Source: Aquidulcibacter sp. (GTDB lineage: Bacteria; Pseudomonadota; Alphaproteobacteria; Caulobacterales; Aquidulcibacteraceae). From it: a DNA stretch of 64,000 nucleotides. Within the stretch, counting starts at the first letter, position 1, and every line of letters begins with the position of its first letter. Shown here piece after piece: positions 34,453 to 42,992 of this stretch. The stretch lies in NCBI GenBank assembly GCA_027532555.1, contig JAPZTJ010000004.1, forward strand, positions 186,001 to 250,000, read 5' to 3'. The notes beneath the pieces are model-generated. The model ran no database searches, was not told the origin of the DNA, and saw only the letters and a list, made by a program, of their open reading frames with translations. The position numbers were made by a program, and so were the translations under genes.

Positions 34453-35238
34453 ATGACGCCACGATCTCAAAGGCCTTACCGCTTTGGAATTACACTTGCT
34501 GACTTGATTTGGCCACCTCGCTCGCTGCTATCAGATACGCGTGTAGACCGCTTGGGCACCCTAGAAGCAGACCTCTGGCGTGCGTTAGATTTTCTTTATG
34601 GGCCCGTATGTATGCGCTGCGGATTCCCGATTGCTGAAGCAACAAGCCCGGATATTTTATGCCCAGTCTGTTTGGCGCAGCCGCCACTCTATGACCGAGC
34701 GCGCGCGGCCTTAGCTTATGACGATTTATCCAAGCCATTAGTTCTTAATCTCAAGCATGGGGGCCGTAAGGATGGCTTGCGCGCCTTTTCCGCTTGGATG
34801 CTGGAGGCAGCCCCATTCGTGGCTGAAGCCGATCAAATCCTACCAGTGCCTTTGCATTGGTCCCGGCTTTGGCAGCGGGGCTATAATCAGGCTGGATGGC
34901 TGGCCGCTGCTTTGGCCAAGCGGGTTAGTCGCCCTTACAATCCGCTACTCTTGCAGCGCAAACGCGCGACGCCCAGCCAAAATGGCCTTTCAGCCAGCGG
35001 ACGGAAACGCAATGTCACTGGGGCCTTCCACGTTTCTCAGCCCGTGAAAGGACAGTCTTTTGTGCTCGTCGATGATGTGATGACGACTGGGGCAACGCTG
35101 CAGGGCTGCAGCGCAGCCTTGCGGCGCGCAGGGGCTGTGCGGGTAGACTGCGTGGCCTTGGCACGGGTGGTACGACCTACTAAGATTGAGGTGCCGTCTG
35201 AGCCCATAGGCTCGCCGCAGGAGTTATTTGATGCTTGA
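34453..35238 (+). CDS. comF: ComF family phosphoribosyltransferase-like protein
   Basis: The 261-residue product has an N-terminal zinc-binding pair (CMRCGFPI...CPVC), RARAALAYDDLSKPLVLNLKHGG, and a phosphoribosyltransferase motif FVLVDDVMTTGATLQGC. This is the ComF layout; in naturally competent bacteria ComF takes part in DNA uptake. The ORF is open far upstream but that overlaps the divergent methyltransferase; the ATG at 34453 has AGAGGTAGAG just before it. It overlaps the next gene by 8 bp. Confidence 0.92.
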   Translation: MTPRSQRPYRFGITLADLIWPPRSLLSDTRVDRLGTLEADLWRALDFLYGPVCMRCGFPIAEATSPDILCPVCLAQPPLYDRARAALAYDDLSKPLVLNLKHGGRKDGLRAFSAWMLEAAPFVAEADQILPVPLHWSRLWQRGYNQAGWLAAALAKRVSRPYNPLLLQRKRATPSQNGLSASGRKRNVTGAFHVSQPVKGQSFVLVDDVMTTGATLQGCSAALRRAGAVRVDCVALARVVRPTKIEVPSEPIGSPQELFDA

Positions 35239-36130
35239 AAATTCCCCAGCCATTCCGCCGCAGGCTGATCATTTTTTGCACGTAATGCGGGGGAATAGGT
35301 CGAAGCTGTGGCGGACCATCGCCGGCGGCGTTGGGATTTTTCTAGTTTGGCAAATTAGTATCGTCATCTTGGCTTTGTTTTTTGAGCCGCTGCGGAACAT
35401 GCTTTTGATCAAGGGGGGCGAGTTTAGTGCCGCTGAAGAAGCGATGGGCTCTTTCGCCTTGATGGTCGGTGGGTTTGGCCCAGCCTTTCTTGCCTTGATG
35501 GCTTGGCGTAAATATGTCGAGCGCGAGCCGATCAAGACCCTTTTCACCGGTGCATCCAAGTTTCGTTGGCCTTTAGCCATTGGTGCCGCTTTTGCCGTTG
35601 TGGTCTTAAGTTATGTGACCTCAGCGGCCTTTGATCAGGAAAGCATGGGGCCATTTGAAGCGCGGCTGGCGCAGTTCTCAACCAATGACTGGTTGCTTCT
35701 GGCTGGCGTCTACCTGTTAGGAACGTTCGTCCAGTCGACCTTTGAAGAGGTCTATATTCGTGGCTGGCTGTTACAGCACGTGCAGCGCTTCATCGCTCAT
35801 GGCTTGGTCGCGGTTTTGGTGACCGCTGCGATCTTCTCGGTCCTTCACATCGGTCATCCGGGTTGGGCGACCTATGTGGTGACGTTCGTCATGGGCCTAT
35901 TGTTTGGCTATTCCGCGTGGCGACTAAACGGCTTGGAGGCCGCCATTGGTGGCCATGTCGCCAACAATTTCATGAGTGCTTTGCTACTTGGCACCATGGT
36001 TGGCGGCAATCCGGCCGATATGGACCTGATGCAAGGATTTGCCTATGCGCTCTATCTACTGGGCTTTCTCGGTTTTGTGGAAGCTTGGGGGCGCTTTGGC
36101 CCGTCGCCCGCTCGCCAAGGCGCTGCGTGA
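35231..36130 (+). CDS. CPBP family intramembrane metalloprotease
   Basis: The 299-residue product has about seven or eight membrane segments and the CPBP (Abi/RCE1-like) motifs: FEEVYIRGWLLQHVQ (E-E-x-x-x-R) about residue 173, then SVLHIGHPGWATY with the metal His, and HVANNF. Members are glutamate-type intramembrane proteases; some act on prenylated or bacteriocin-related peptides. AGGAG precedes the ATG. The 3' 79 bp overlap the convergent rluB gene, so the final part of both coding regions is constrained by the other. Confidence 0.85.
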   Translation: MLENSPAIPPQADHFLHVMRGNRSKLWRTIAGGVGIFLVWQISIVILALFFEPLRNMLLIKGGEFSAAEEAMGSFALMVGGFGPAFLALMAWRKYVEREPIKTLFTGASKFRWPLAIGAAFAVVVLSYVTSAAFDQESMGPFEARLAQFSTNDWLLLAGVYLLGTFVQSTFEEVYIRGWLLQHVQRFIAHGLVAVLVTAAIFSVLHIGHPGWATYVVTFVMGLLFGYSAWRLNGLEAAIGGHVANNFMSALLLGTMVGGNPADMDLMQGFAYALYLLGFLGFVEAWGRFGPSPARQGAA

Positions 36131-37260
36131 GGCTTACCCTTTGACGTGGGCCCCGCTTCTGAAGGCTTATTGAAGCCTGCCTTGGGCTTGCCAGCCCAAT
36201 CTGCCTTTCCTTTGGCGGATGGTGCACCTGGGCCTGAGTGAGCGGCGCGACTTTTGGCTTTTCCCGCTTCACGCCGCATCGTCTCTTCTTCGAGCAAACT
36301 CACGCGAGTCTTGGCGGACTTCGGCGGTGGCTTCGGGCCCCGACGACCAGTTTTGACAGGAGCGGCTTCCACAACGGGACGCGGTATCCGAGCAGGTCGG
36401 CTAGAAAATCGTGGTGGCAAGTCCGGCATCAAAGTGCCCAGCATTTCCTTCAATGCTGAAGGGGCCACTTCCTCGACGCTGCCCGGCGGCATTTTGCCCA
36501 ATTGGAACGGGCCATAGGAGACGCGGATCAGGCGGTTGACCTTTAGTCCTATGGCTTCCAGAACGCGACGGACTTCGCGGTTCTTGCCTTCCCGGATCGA
36601 GACGGTGATCCACGCATTGGCTGTCTCTGCCCGATCAAGGATCGCTTCCATCGGCCCATAGGTGATGCCGTCGACTGTGATGCCATCGGCCAGTTTCGCC
36701 AGTTCTTCTTGGCTGACCCTGCCAAATGCGCGGACCCGATAACGCCTCAACCAACCTGTTGACGGCAGTTCCAGCGACCGAGCTAATCCGCCATCATTGG
36801 TCAGCAAGAGCAGCCCTTCTGAACTTAAATCCAATCGTCCCACTGAAATCACGCGCGGCAAGTCTTCGGGCAAATGGTCGAACACCGTTTCCCGCCCTTG
36901 CGGGTCCTTGTGGGTGGTCACTAAGCCATCTGGCTTATGATAGCGCCACAGGCGCGTCGGTTCTGGGCTGTCGACGGGGCGGCCGTCTACGGCGATACGG
37001 TCTTGAGCTGTGACGTTAAAGGCCGGGCTTTCCAGCACCACGCCATTGACGCTGATCCGGCCTTCCTCAATCCAGCGCTCCGCTTCCCGGCGCGAGCATA
37101 GGCCTGCGCGTGCCAAAGCTTTCGCGATGCGTTCGCCGGGGCGCTCGGTCGTGGAATCTGCTGGCAGTGGGGTAGTTTCAGCCTCGGCTTTGCGTAGCGA
37201 TGGTTTGGCATCTTGCGCGTTTTTTTTGCGCGGGGAGTCGTCGCTTGGATCAAATGACAT
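36052..37260 (-). CDS. rluB: 23S rRNA pseudouridine synthase, RluB/RsuA family
   Basis: An S4 RNA-binding domain (ERIAKALARAGLCSRREAERWIEEGRISVNGVVL, about 43-76) is followed by the catalytic domain with SVGRLDLSSEGLLLLTNDG (Asp144), GKNREVRRVLEAIGLKVNRLIRVSYGPF. The first 40 residues are a polar extension, and about 120 residues after the core are a basic, Pro/Lys/Arg-rich tail. RluB modifies U2605 of 23S rRNA in E. coli; the basic tail is common in alphaproteobacterial members. The tail region overlaps the CPBP gene. The leader carries the element shared with topA. Confidence 0.92.
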   Translation of the reverse strand: MSFDPSDDSPRKKNAQDAKPSLRKAEAETTPLPADSTTERPGERIAKALARAGLCSRREAERWIEEGRISVNGVVLESPAFNVTAQDRIAVDGRPVDSPEPTRLWRYHKPDGLVTTHKDPQGRETVFDHLPEDLPRVISVGRLDLSSEGLLLLTNDGGLARSLELPSTGWLRRYRVRAFGRVSQEELAKLADGITVDGITYGPMEAILDRAETANAWITVSIREGKNREVRRVLEAIGLKVNRLIRVSYGPFQLGKMPPGSVEEVAPSALKEMLGTLMPDLPPRFSSRPARIPRPVVEAAPVKTGRRGPKPPPKSAKTRVSLLEEETMRREAGKAKSRAAHSGPGAPSAKGKADWAGKPKAGFNKPSEAGPTSKGKPHAAPWRAGDGPKRPQASTKPRKPSR

Positions 37261-37274
37261 CGTTCATGCGCCTC

Positions 37275-37306
37275 GCAGCCCTCACGGGCGGCCTTGTGTT
37301 CGACAC
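37275..37306 (-). promoter_or_regulatory. Leader element shared with topA (copy 2, rluB)
   Basis: On the minus strand, 15-46 nt before the rluB ATG, the sequence reads GT-N2-CGAACACA-N3-CCGCCCGTGAGG-N1-CTGC, matching the topA leader copy. Here GCCC and GGGC can form a stem closed by a GTGA tetraloop. Confidence 0.45.
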
Positions 37307-37454
37307 TGTGATTACAGGAATTGCATGTAAAGTCGAGCGAAACGCGCAATTGACCATCCATCGGATCATGAGGCCTGCGCGTCGCGAAAATCTTATCAAA
37401 GTAACAAGGTTATTCGGATAATGTTCGAATACAAATCTAGGAATTAGGTTCACC

Positions 37455-38546
37455 ATGCTTTATCCAGCGGATATACGCCCACTTACAGGTTTGCGCTTTG
37501 TCGCTGCATTCTGGCTTCTGATCTATTTTTTCTGGGAACGCTTTGACCTAGGACCGCGCGACTCCATCGGGATCATTCATGCCGGCAATTATGGTGTGGA
37601 CCTTTTCTTTATCCTTTCCGGATTTGTTTTGGCCCATGTCTACGGCCCGCAGGTCGAAGCAAAAACGTTTTCCTGGCGCAGCTTTGTTTGGGCACGCTTG
37701 GCACGAATTTACCCGCTACATCTCATCTGTTTAGCGGCGATGGTTGCCATTTGGGCGGCAGGTTCCATGATGGGAGCCAGTTTCAAAGCCTCCGCCTTCG
37801 TGGTGGAACAAATCCCCTATCATCTCGCCTTGTTGCATGCGTGGGGCTTGGTGGCTTCTGATGGCTGGAACTTCCCTTCTTGGTCGATTTCGGCAGAATG
37901 GTTTGCTTATCTGACTTTCCCGATCAGCTTTGGCATCGCAGCCTTATTTGCGAAGCGGCCCTTGATCGGCGTCGTTTTGATGGCTTTGGTGTTCGCTGCC
38001 TTCGTCGCTTGGATGGGCCACTACAAGATTGAGCTGATGAATATGACGTGGCAGGGCGGGATTGTCCGCATTGTGCCGTCCTTTGGCATGGGGATCGCTT
38101 TATGGCTCCTTGGCCGCAATTTGTCCTTGCCCAATGGCGTTGCAGGGCTTGGCGTGGCCATCAGCGCCATTTGGGTAGCCATGGCTGCTGCGTGGGGCTG
38201 GCCGTCCTACTGGATTTGGCCGGGCCTAGCGGGCCTTGTGTTCTTTCTGGCAGAGACGTCTAAAACTAACCAATCCCCGCTGTTGGCCTCCAAGACTTGG
38301 GTCTATTTGGGCGAGATCTCGTTTGCGGCCTATATGGTCCATCTCCCTGTCGACATTGCTCTTTATCAGGTTGTTGAGCGGGTGATCGGGGAGCCTAAGG
38401 GGACGATGGCTTTGGTCATTGGCGTTGGGGGGGTCTTGGCCAGCATTGTCGTCGCCGCGATTGCCCACGCATTGGTTGAAAAGCCCGCCCGCAACTGGCT
38501 GCGCGCAAACATCCCAAGCTTTATGGTTGGAAAGCAGAAAGCTTAA
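37455..38546 (+). CDS. Acyltransferase family 3 membrane protein
   Basis: The 363-residue product starts DIRPLTGLRFVAAFWLLIYFFWE and has YGVDLFFILSGFVLAHVYG, FVWARLARIYPLHLI and SWSISAEWFAYLTFP, all typical of acyltransferase 3 (OafA/NodX-like) proteins with about ten membrane helices. The usual early His of the (R/H)-x10-H site is not obvious: the family motif LRxxAxxxVxxxH ends here in IYFFWE. Members O-acetylate surface polysaccharides or lipids. It is divergent from rluB, across 194 bp without an ORF. Confidence 0.88.
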   Translation: MLYPADIRPLTGLRFVAAFWLLIYFFWERFDLGPRDSIGIIHAGNYGVDLFFILSGFVLAHVYGPQVEAKTFSWRSFVWARLARIYPLHLICLAAMVAIWAAGSMMGASFKASAFVVEQIPYHLALLHAWGLVASDGWNFPSWSISAEWFAYLTFPISFGIAALFAKRPLIGVVLMALVFAAFVAWMGHYKIELMNMTWQGGIVRIVPSFGMGIALWLLGRNLSLPNGVAGLGVAISAIWVAMAAAWGWPSYWIWPGLAGLVFFLAETSKTNQSPLLASKTWVYLGEISFAAYMVHLPVDIALYQVVERVIGEPKGTMALVIGVGGVLASIVVAAIAHALVEKPARNWLRANIPSFMVGKQKA

Positions 38547-38557
38547 GTCGCTTTAAG

Positions 38558-39706
38558 CTATTCTGGGGCCGCGAAAGCCTGATAGGTCGCCATTTGGATG
38601 CGGCCCTGACGCAGCTTCACCATCCACGCGCCGAGCTGGCCTAGACCATCGCGCACGATGACGACGCCATCATCGGCGTCAAAAACACTGCGGACATAGT
38701 CAGCTTCGACCGGGCCGGAGCCGATCTTGGCTGTCTCTGTTTGAAGATCGAGGCACGCTGGCTGATTACCCTCGCGGCGCGCCTTGACCCAGCTTTCCAG
38801 CTTGGCGCGCTGCACGGCGGCATCGGTTTCTAGCGCCCGACGACGTGGCCCGCCTGCTAAGGAGCGCAGCGCCCCCCGGATCAGGCTAATCTCATTCATG
38901 GTAAAGCGGCCCCGCACAAAAGCGTTGCGCATAGTTTCCACCATCGTACCTTTGCGGTCCTCTGGCCAGAAAAAGCGCGTCTCGTCTAAGTCGGCGACCC
39001 AATGCTCAAAGAAGCTTTCAAAGGCAGCGCGTGGCGCGGTGGGTTTTTCTTCAATGGTCCAACCGGGCGGCGGCCCATCTGCCTCCGACCCACTCGCCCA
39101 CTCGTAACAAAAGCAGGCGACTGACTGGGCGAGGTTCAGACTGGGGAAGCGGCCATCAACGGGAAACGTCACCAAGAGGTCTGCCCCAATGATCAAATCA
39201 TTGTCGAGACCCGAACGCTCAGACCCGAACAAAATCACGGGCTTTTCGCCGGCGCGCATGGCTTCTCGCATGCGGGCGACGGCTTCGCGCGGTCCGATGA
39301 GCGGCTTATCGAGTTGGCGCGGCGTGCCTGTAGTCGCAATCACAAAGGTTTTTTCAGCCAAAGCCTCTTCGGCCGTTTCAACCACCTGCGCACTTTCCAG
39401 GGGCCATTCTGCGCCACTGGCCAGAGCCCAAGCCTTTGGATTGGGCCAGACATCGCGTGGCTTAACCAGAATCAGCTCTGAAAAGCCAAAATTGGCCATG
39501 GCTCGCGCGGTCGCACCAATATTCTCGCCCATCTGCGGATGGACAAGGCAAATGGCGGGTGCCTCTCCCCAGCCGGGCAGGGCAGCTTGTTCTGCTTTCG
39601 ACAGCGGCCCATTGGGGCCGACACCTACCGGGCGGGAGCCGTCAAAAGCAGGCTTTGGCGGGGCCCAAGCTGTTGGTGCGGGGGCCGGTTCTGCATCTTT
39701 GCGCAT
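38558..39706 (-). CDS. trmJ: tRNA/rRNA 2'-O-methyltransferase, TrmJ-like SPOUT protein with extensions
   Basis: The SPOUT core shows CLVHPQMGENIGATARAMANFGFSELILVKP, then VILFGSERSGLDNDLI and FPSLNLAQSVACFCYEWA, as in TrmJ, which 2'-O-methylates position 32 of tRNA. TrmJ is usually about 245-260 residues; this 382-residue protein adds about 48 residues in front (Pro/Ala-rich) and a C-terminal domain of about 80-100 residues after the dimerisation helix (LESWVKARREGN...QAFAAPE). The extra C-terminal domain has no motif that I recognise. Confidence 0.88.
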   Translation of the reverse strand: MRKDAEPAPAPTAWAPPKPAFDGSRPVGVGPNGPLSKAEQAALPGWGEAPAICLVHPQMGENIGATARAMANFGFSELILVKPRDVWPNPKAWALASGAEWPLESAQVVETAEEALAEKTFVIATTGTPRQLDKPLIGPREAVARMREAMRAGEKPVILFGSERSGLDNDLIIGADLLVTFPVDGRFPSLNLAQSVACFCYEWASGSEADGPPPGWTIEEKPTAPRAAFESFFEHWVADLDETRFFWPEDRKGTMVETMRNAFVRGRFTMNEISLIRGALRSLAGGPRRRALETDAAVQRAKLESWVKARREGNQPACLDLQTETAKIGSGPVEADYVRSVFDADDGVVIVRDGLGQLGAWMVKLRQGRIQMATYQAFAAPE

Positions 39707-39831
39707 CTTGTCGCTGTCACTCTTGTTGAAGACGTCTTTTCCACATCGCTGGAGGTGCTATAGCCCACCCAACCGATTTGCGGACATATCACTTACAGGC
39801 CGCGGCGTTCGTGGACCAATAGGGGAAAAAC

Positions 39832-41046
39832 ATGGCGAAGATTAAAGTTGCTAATCCAGTTGTCGATCTTGATGGCGACGAAATGACCCGCATCATCTGG
39901 CAGATGATCAAGGACTTCCTGATCACGCCTTATTTGGACCTCGAGATTGAGTATTATGACCTCTCGATCGAGAACCGCGACGCGACCGACGACCAAGTCA
40001 CCATTGATGCGGCTAAGGCAATTCAAAAGCACGGCGTTGGCATCAAGTGCGCTACCATCACACCTGATGAAGCGCGCGTTGAAGAGTTCAAGCTGAAAAA
40101 GATGTGGAAGTCGCCAAACGGCACGATCCGCAACATTCTGGGCGGCGTGGTGTTCCGTGAACCCATCATCTGCTCAAACGTGCCGCGTCTGGTTCCGGGT
40201 TGGACCAAGCCCATCATCATCGGCCGTCATGCATTTGCCGACCAGTACAAAGCCACCGATTTCAAAGTTCCAGGTCCTGGCAAGCTCTCGATCAAATTTG
40301 TTGGTGAAGATGGCCAGGTGATTGAGCACGAAGTGTTTGATTACCCAGGCTCTGGCGTGGCTATGGCCATGTATAACCTCGACGACTCGATCCGCGATTT
40401 TGCGCATGCAAGCTTTGCTTTTGGCTTGGCCCGCAACTATCCCGTCTATCTGTCGACCAAAAACACCATCCTCAAAGCCTATGATGGCCGCTTCAAAGAC
40501 ATCTTCCAAGAAGTGTTTGACGCCGATTATGCAGCCCAGTTCAAGGAATTGGGTCTGGTGTATGAGCACCGCTTGATCGACGACATGGTGGCTTCGGCCA
40601 TGAAATGGTCTGGCGGCTTTGTTTGGGCTTGTAAGAATTACGACGGCGACGTTCAGTCCGACACCGTTGCGCAAGGCTTCGGCTCTCTGGGCTTGATGAC
40701 CTCAGTTCTGATGACCCCAGATGGCAAAGTGCTGGAATCAGAAGCCGCCCACGGCACCGTGACCCGTCACTACCGCCAGCATCAGCGCGGCGAGCAAACC
40801 TCCACCAACTCCATCGCCTCGATCTTTGCTTGGACCCGTGGCCTCGCCCATCGCGCGAAGCTCGACGATAATGCCGAGCTGATGAAGTTCGCCACCAAAA
40901 TGGAAGAAGTCGTGATCGCTACGGTTGAAGATGGCTACATGACCAAGGACTTGGCCTTGCTGGTCGGTGATGAGCAATCTTGGTTGTCCACCGAAGGCTT
41001 CTTGAAAAAGGTCGCCGCCAATCTTGAAGCAGCGATGGCTGAATAA
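39832..41046 (+). CDS. icd: NADP-dependent isocitrate dehydrogenase
   Basis: The 404-residue product starts [27 protein letters not shown] and has [45 protein letters not shown] and [28 protein letters not shown]. This is the eukaryote-like class II homodimeric IDH of alphaproteobacteria. It turns isocitrate to 2-oxoglutarate with NADPH formation in the TCA cycle. GGGG-A before ATG is a moderate ribosome site. A strong hairpin follows the stop. Confidence 0.97.
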   Translation: MAKIKVANPVVDLDGDEMTRIIWQMIKDFLITPYLDLEIEYYDLSIENRDATDDQVTIDAAKAIQKHGVGIKCATITPDEARVEEFKLKKMWKSPNGTIRNILGGVVFREPIICSNVPRLVPGWTKPIIIGRHAFADQYKATDFKVPGPGKLSIKFVGEDGQVIEHEVFDYPGSGVAMAMYNLDDSIRDFAHASFAFGLARNYPVYLSTKNTILKAYDGRFKDIFQEVFDADYAAQFKELGLVYEHRLIDDMVASAMKWSGGFVWACKNYDGDVQSDTVAQGFGSLGLMTSVLMTPDGKVLESEAAHGTVTRHYRQHQRGEQTSTNSIASIFAWTRGLAHRAKLDDNAELMKFATKMEEVVIATVEDGYMTKDLALLVGDEQSWLSTEGFLKKVAANLEAAMAE

Positions 41047-41061
41047 CACAACAAAAGCCCT

Positions 41062-41087
41062 ATCGGCAGGCCTTTGGGCCTGCCGAT
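41062..41087. terminator. Bidirectional hairpin between icd and DUF4345
   Basis: A perfect 11-bp stem, ATCGGCAGGCC (41062-41072) and GGCCTGCCGAT (41077-41087), closes a 4-base loop between two convergent genes. In the minus direction it is followed by AGGGCTTTTG with four T; in the plus direction no T-run follows. Confidence 0.7.
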
Positions 41088-41102
41088 GAGGTGGCTATCG
41101 GC

Positions 41103-41456
41103 CTAAACGCCGACCGAGAGCCCCACCAAGAGCAGCGCTGCAATTGCGCATTCAAACCCAACTGCAATCCAATTCTTTGCTTGATTGCCTTGGTCTAAAT
41201 AGATCGAAATGAGCCGGCCGATCGCTGCGCCAAGCCAGCACAGTCCCACGGTCAGGAACGCGATGTCGTTCTGCGTGACTAGAGGCACCAATCCCAGAAA
41301 TACAAACGTGACGCCGAGAGTTCCACGAAACTCCGCCCGTCCAGCTGGCGTAACTGGCGAAAGTCCCGTCAACTCAGATGCTTTCTTCGGAAAGAATAAT
41401 CCCAAGCAGCCCATCAAAATTGTGATGATTGCGCCGATGTTATTGAATAAGTCCAT
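41103..41456 (-). CDS. DUF4345-like small membrane protein
   Basis: The 117-residue product has four hydrophobic segments and starts DLFNNIGAIITILMGCLGLFFPKKASELTGL. It continues with GRAEFRGTLGVTFVFLGLVPL and GLCWLGAAIGRLISIYLD. This pattern, with G-R-[AS]-E-x-R and A-x-G-R-x-x-S, is that of the DUF4345 membrane proteins of unknown role. The ATG at 41456 is preceded by GGGGACA. It is divergent from an HxlR-type regulator, which probably controls it. Confidence 0.75.
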   Translation of the reverse strand: MDLFNNIGAIITILMGCLGLFFPKKASELTGLSPVTPAGRAEFRGTLGVTFVFLGLVPLVTQNDIAFLTVGLCWLGAAIGRLISIYLDQGNQAKNWIAVGFECAIAALLLVGLSVGV

Positions 41457-41485
41457 TTTTTTGTCCCCGGTTGAAACTATGCTCC

Positions 41486-41499
41486 TGAAGCTAGCTTCA
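41486..41499. promoter_or_regulatory. 14-bp perfect palindrome, candidate operator
   Basis: TGAAGCTAGCTTCA is a perfect palindrome in the 103-bp gap between the divergent DUF4345 and HxlR-type genes, 30 bp before the DUF4345 start. HxlR proteins bind as dimers to such sites. Confidence 0.4.
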
Positions 41500-41521
41500 T
41501 CGTAACTAAAATGATAGTACA

Positions 41522-41533
41522 CACCTTTTGGTG
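41522..41533. promoter_or_regulatory. Inverted repeat CACC-TTTT-GGTG, candidate operator
   Basis: The repeat lies just before a TATAAA (41536-41541) that could be the -10 of the HxlR-type gene. ATAG and CTAT flank it as an imperfect extension. Binding here would block that promoter. Confidence 0.4.
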
Positions 41534-41559
41534 CCTATAAAATTTGTGCAGGAGGCCGA

Positions 41560-41907
41560 ATGGGACAAAAGCCAAATGTGCTTGCTCGAAAATGTGCGTC
41601 ACGACGCTATCTGGCCCTTGTTGCCAGCAAGTGGTCGCTGCTGGTCATAAATGCGTTGGACGACGGCCCCGCGCGCAATGGTTCTTTGATGCGCAAGGTC
41701 GAAGGCATTTCGCAAAAAATGCTGACCCAGACGCTACGAGATCTTGAGACTACAGGGATCGTCACGCGTGACGATCACGGTACTTTGCCGCCCCATGTCA
41801 CCTATGAATTGACGCCGCTTGGTAGGTCCATGCGAAAAGAAGTTCGATCGCTGGTCGTTTGGGTGGAGACGCATGTTCCAGAATTAGCCGCAACAACCGG
41901 CAGCTAA
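41560..41907 (+). CDS. HxlR-type winged-helix transcriptional regulator
   Basis: The 115-residue product has CASRRYLALVASKWSLLVINALDDGPARNGSLMRKVEGISQKMLTQTLRDLETTGIV and then YELTPLGRSM, the HxlR (DUF24) signature: an N-terminal Cys, a K-W-x-x-x-[IL] helix, and S-x-[KR]-x-L-[ST]-x-x-L recognition helix. Many members sense redox or electrophiles through that Cys. AGGAGG precedes the ATG. It probably regulates itself and the divergent DUF4345 gene through the palindromes between them. Confidence 0.9.
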   Translation: MGQKPNVLARKCASRRYLALVASKWSLLVINALDDGPARNGSLMRKVEGISQKMLTQTLRDLETTGIVTRDDHGTLPPHVTYELTPLGRSMRKEVRSLVVWVETHVPELAATTGS

Positions 41908-41956
41908 GTTTGTCTGCCGCGACCCCATTTAAAGCGCGAGGAACCCAGCGCCGGCA

Positions 41957-42889
41957 TCAATCAAACAGCTTCGAGACGCTTTCTTCATTCGCGATGCGGC
42001 GGATGGCTTCCCCGATCAAGGGCGCAACGGAGACACAGCGAACTTTGCTGGACTTTGAGAATTTGTCACCATGATCGATGGAGTTCGACACGACCAATTC
42101 TTTCAAAGCGGACGCATCGACGCGGTCAAATGCGCCACCCGACATGACACCATGGGCCACATAAGCGGAAACCGAGGCAGCGCCCTTGTCCATCATGGCG
42201 GCGGCGGCATTGCACAGAGTGCCAGCCGAATCGACAATGTCATCAAACAAGATGCAGGCGCGTCCCGAGACGTCGCCAATGATATTCATCACTTCGCTCT
42301 CGCCCGCCCGTTCGCGGCGCTTGTCGACGATGGCGAGGTCAGCACCAAGGCGATTGGCCAAGGCGCGCGCCCGCACCACACCGCCGACGTCTGGGGAGAC
42401 GATCATCAGATCATCGGTCTTATAGTTACGACGTATATCTTGCTCCATCGTATTGGTGATGAACAGATTGTCGGTCGGGATATCAAAGAAGCCTTGGATC
42501 TGCCCTGCATGCAATTCCATAGTCAGCACGCGGTCTGCGCCAGCTGTGGTAACCAGATTGGCGACCAGCTTCGCGGAGATCGGCGTCCGACCACCGGTTT
42601 TACGGTCCTGACGAGCATAGCCAAAATAAGGCAGCACGGCAGTGATGCGGCGGGCCGACGCGCGACGCAGGGCGTCCATACAGATCAGCAATTCCATCAA
42701 ATGGTCGTTGGCAGGCGCGCTGGTCGACTGGATGATGAAGACGTCTTCCCCGCGCACATTCTCATCAATGGTCGCGAAAATCTCATTGTCAGCAAACCGG
42801 CGCACTTGGGCCCGTGTAAGGGGAACATCGAGATAATCGGCGATGGAGGAGGCCAAGGGTTGATTGGCGTTGCCTGCAAGCAATTTCAT
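41957..42889 (-). CDS. prs: Ribose-phosphate pyrophosphokinase
   Basis: The 310-residue product has [65 protein letters not shown] and the PRPP-binding motif [18 protein letters not shown]. It makes PRPP from ribose-5-phosphate for nucleotide, His and Trp synthesis. The ATG at 42889 begins the family N-terminus; the upstream in-frame start adds nine residues. It is downstream of pgeF on the same strand, 103 bp away. Confidence 0.96.
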   Translation of the reverse strand: MKLLAGNANQPLASSIADYLDVPLTRAQVRRFADNEIFATIDENVRGEDVFIIQSTSAPANDHLMELLICMDALRRASARRITAVLPYFGYARQDRKTGGRTPISAKLVANLVTTAGADRVLTMELHAGQIQGFFDIPTDNLFITNTMEQDIRRNYKTDDLMIVSPDVGGVVRARALANRLGADLAIVDKRRERAGESEVMNIIGDVSGRACILFDDIVDSAGTLCNAAAAMMDKGAASVSAYVAHGVMSGGAFDRVDASALKELVVSNSIDHGDKFSKSSKVRCVSVAPLIGEAIRRIANEESVSKLFD

Positions 42890-42992
42890 GATGATCGATC
42901 CCCGTCCAAACGCCAATCCGAGTCAAAGTGCAATGCGATTGCTTGAGCGGTCGATTAAGCAGAGAGTGACCCTCGCGCAAGCCTTTGTGGTG

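Noticed and set aside
39729-39738. 10-bp palindrome AAGACGTCTT upstream of icd
   Set aside because: Palindromes of this length are expected by chance; it is not well placed relative to a visible promoter.
42071-42946. Antisense ORF of 291 codons over prs
   Set aside because: prs is a certain gene on the other strand; the antisense product has no recognisable motif.
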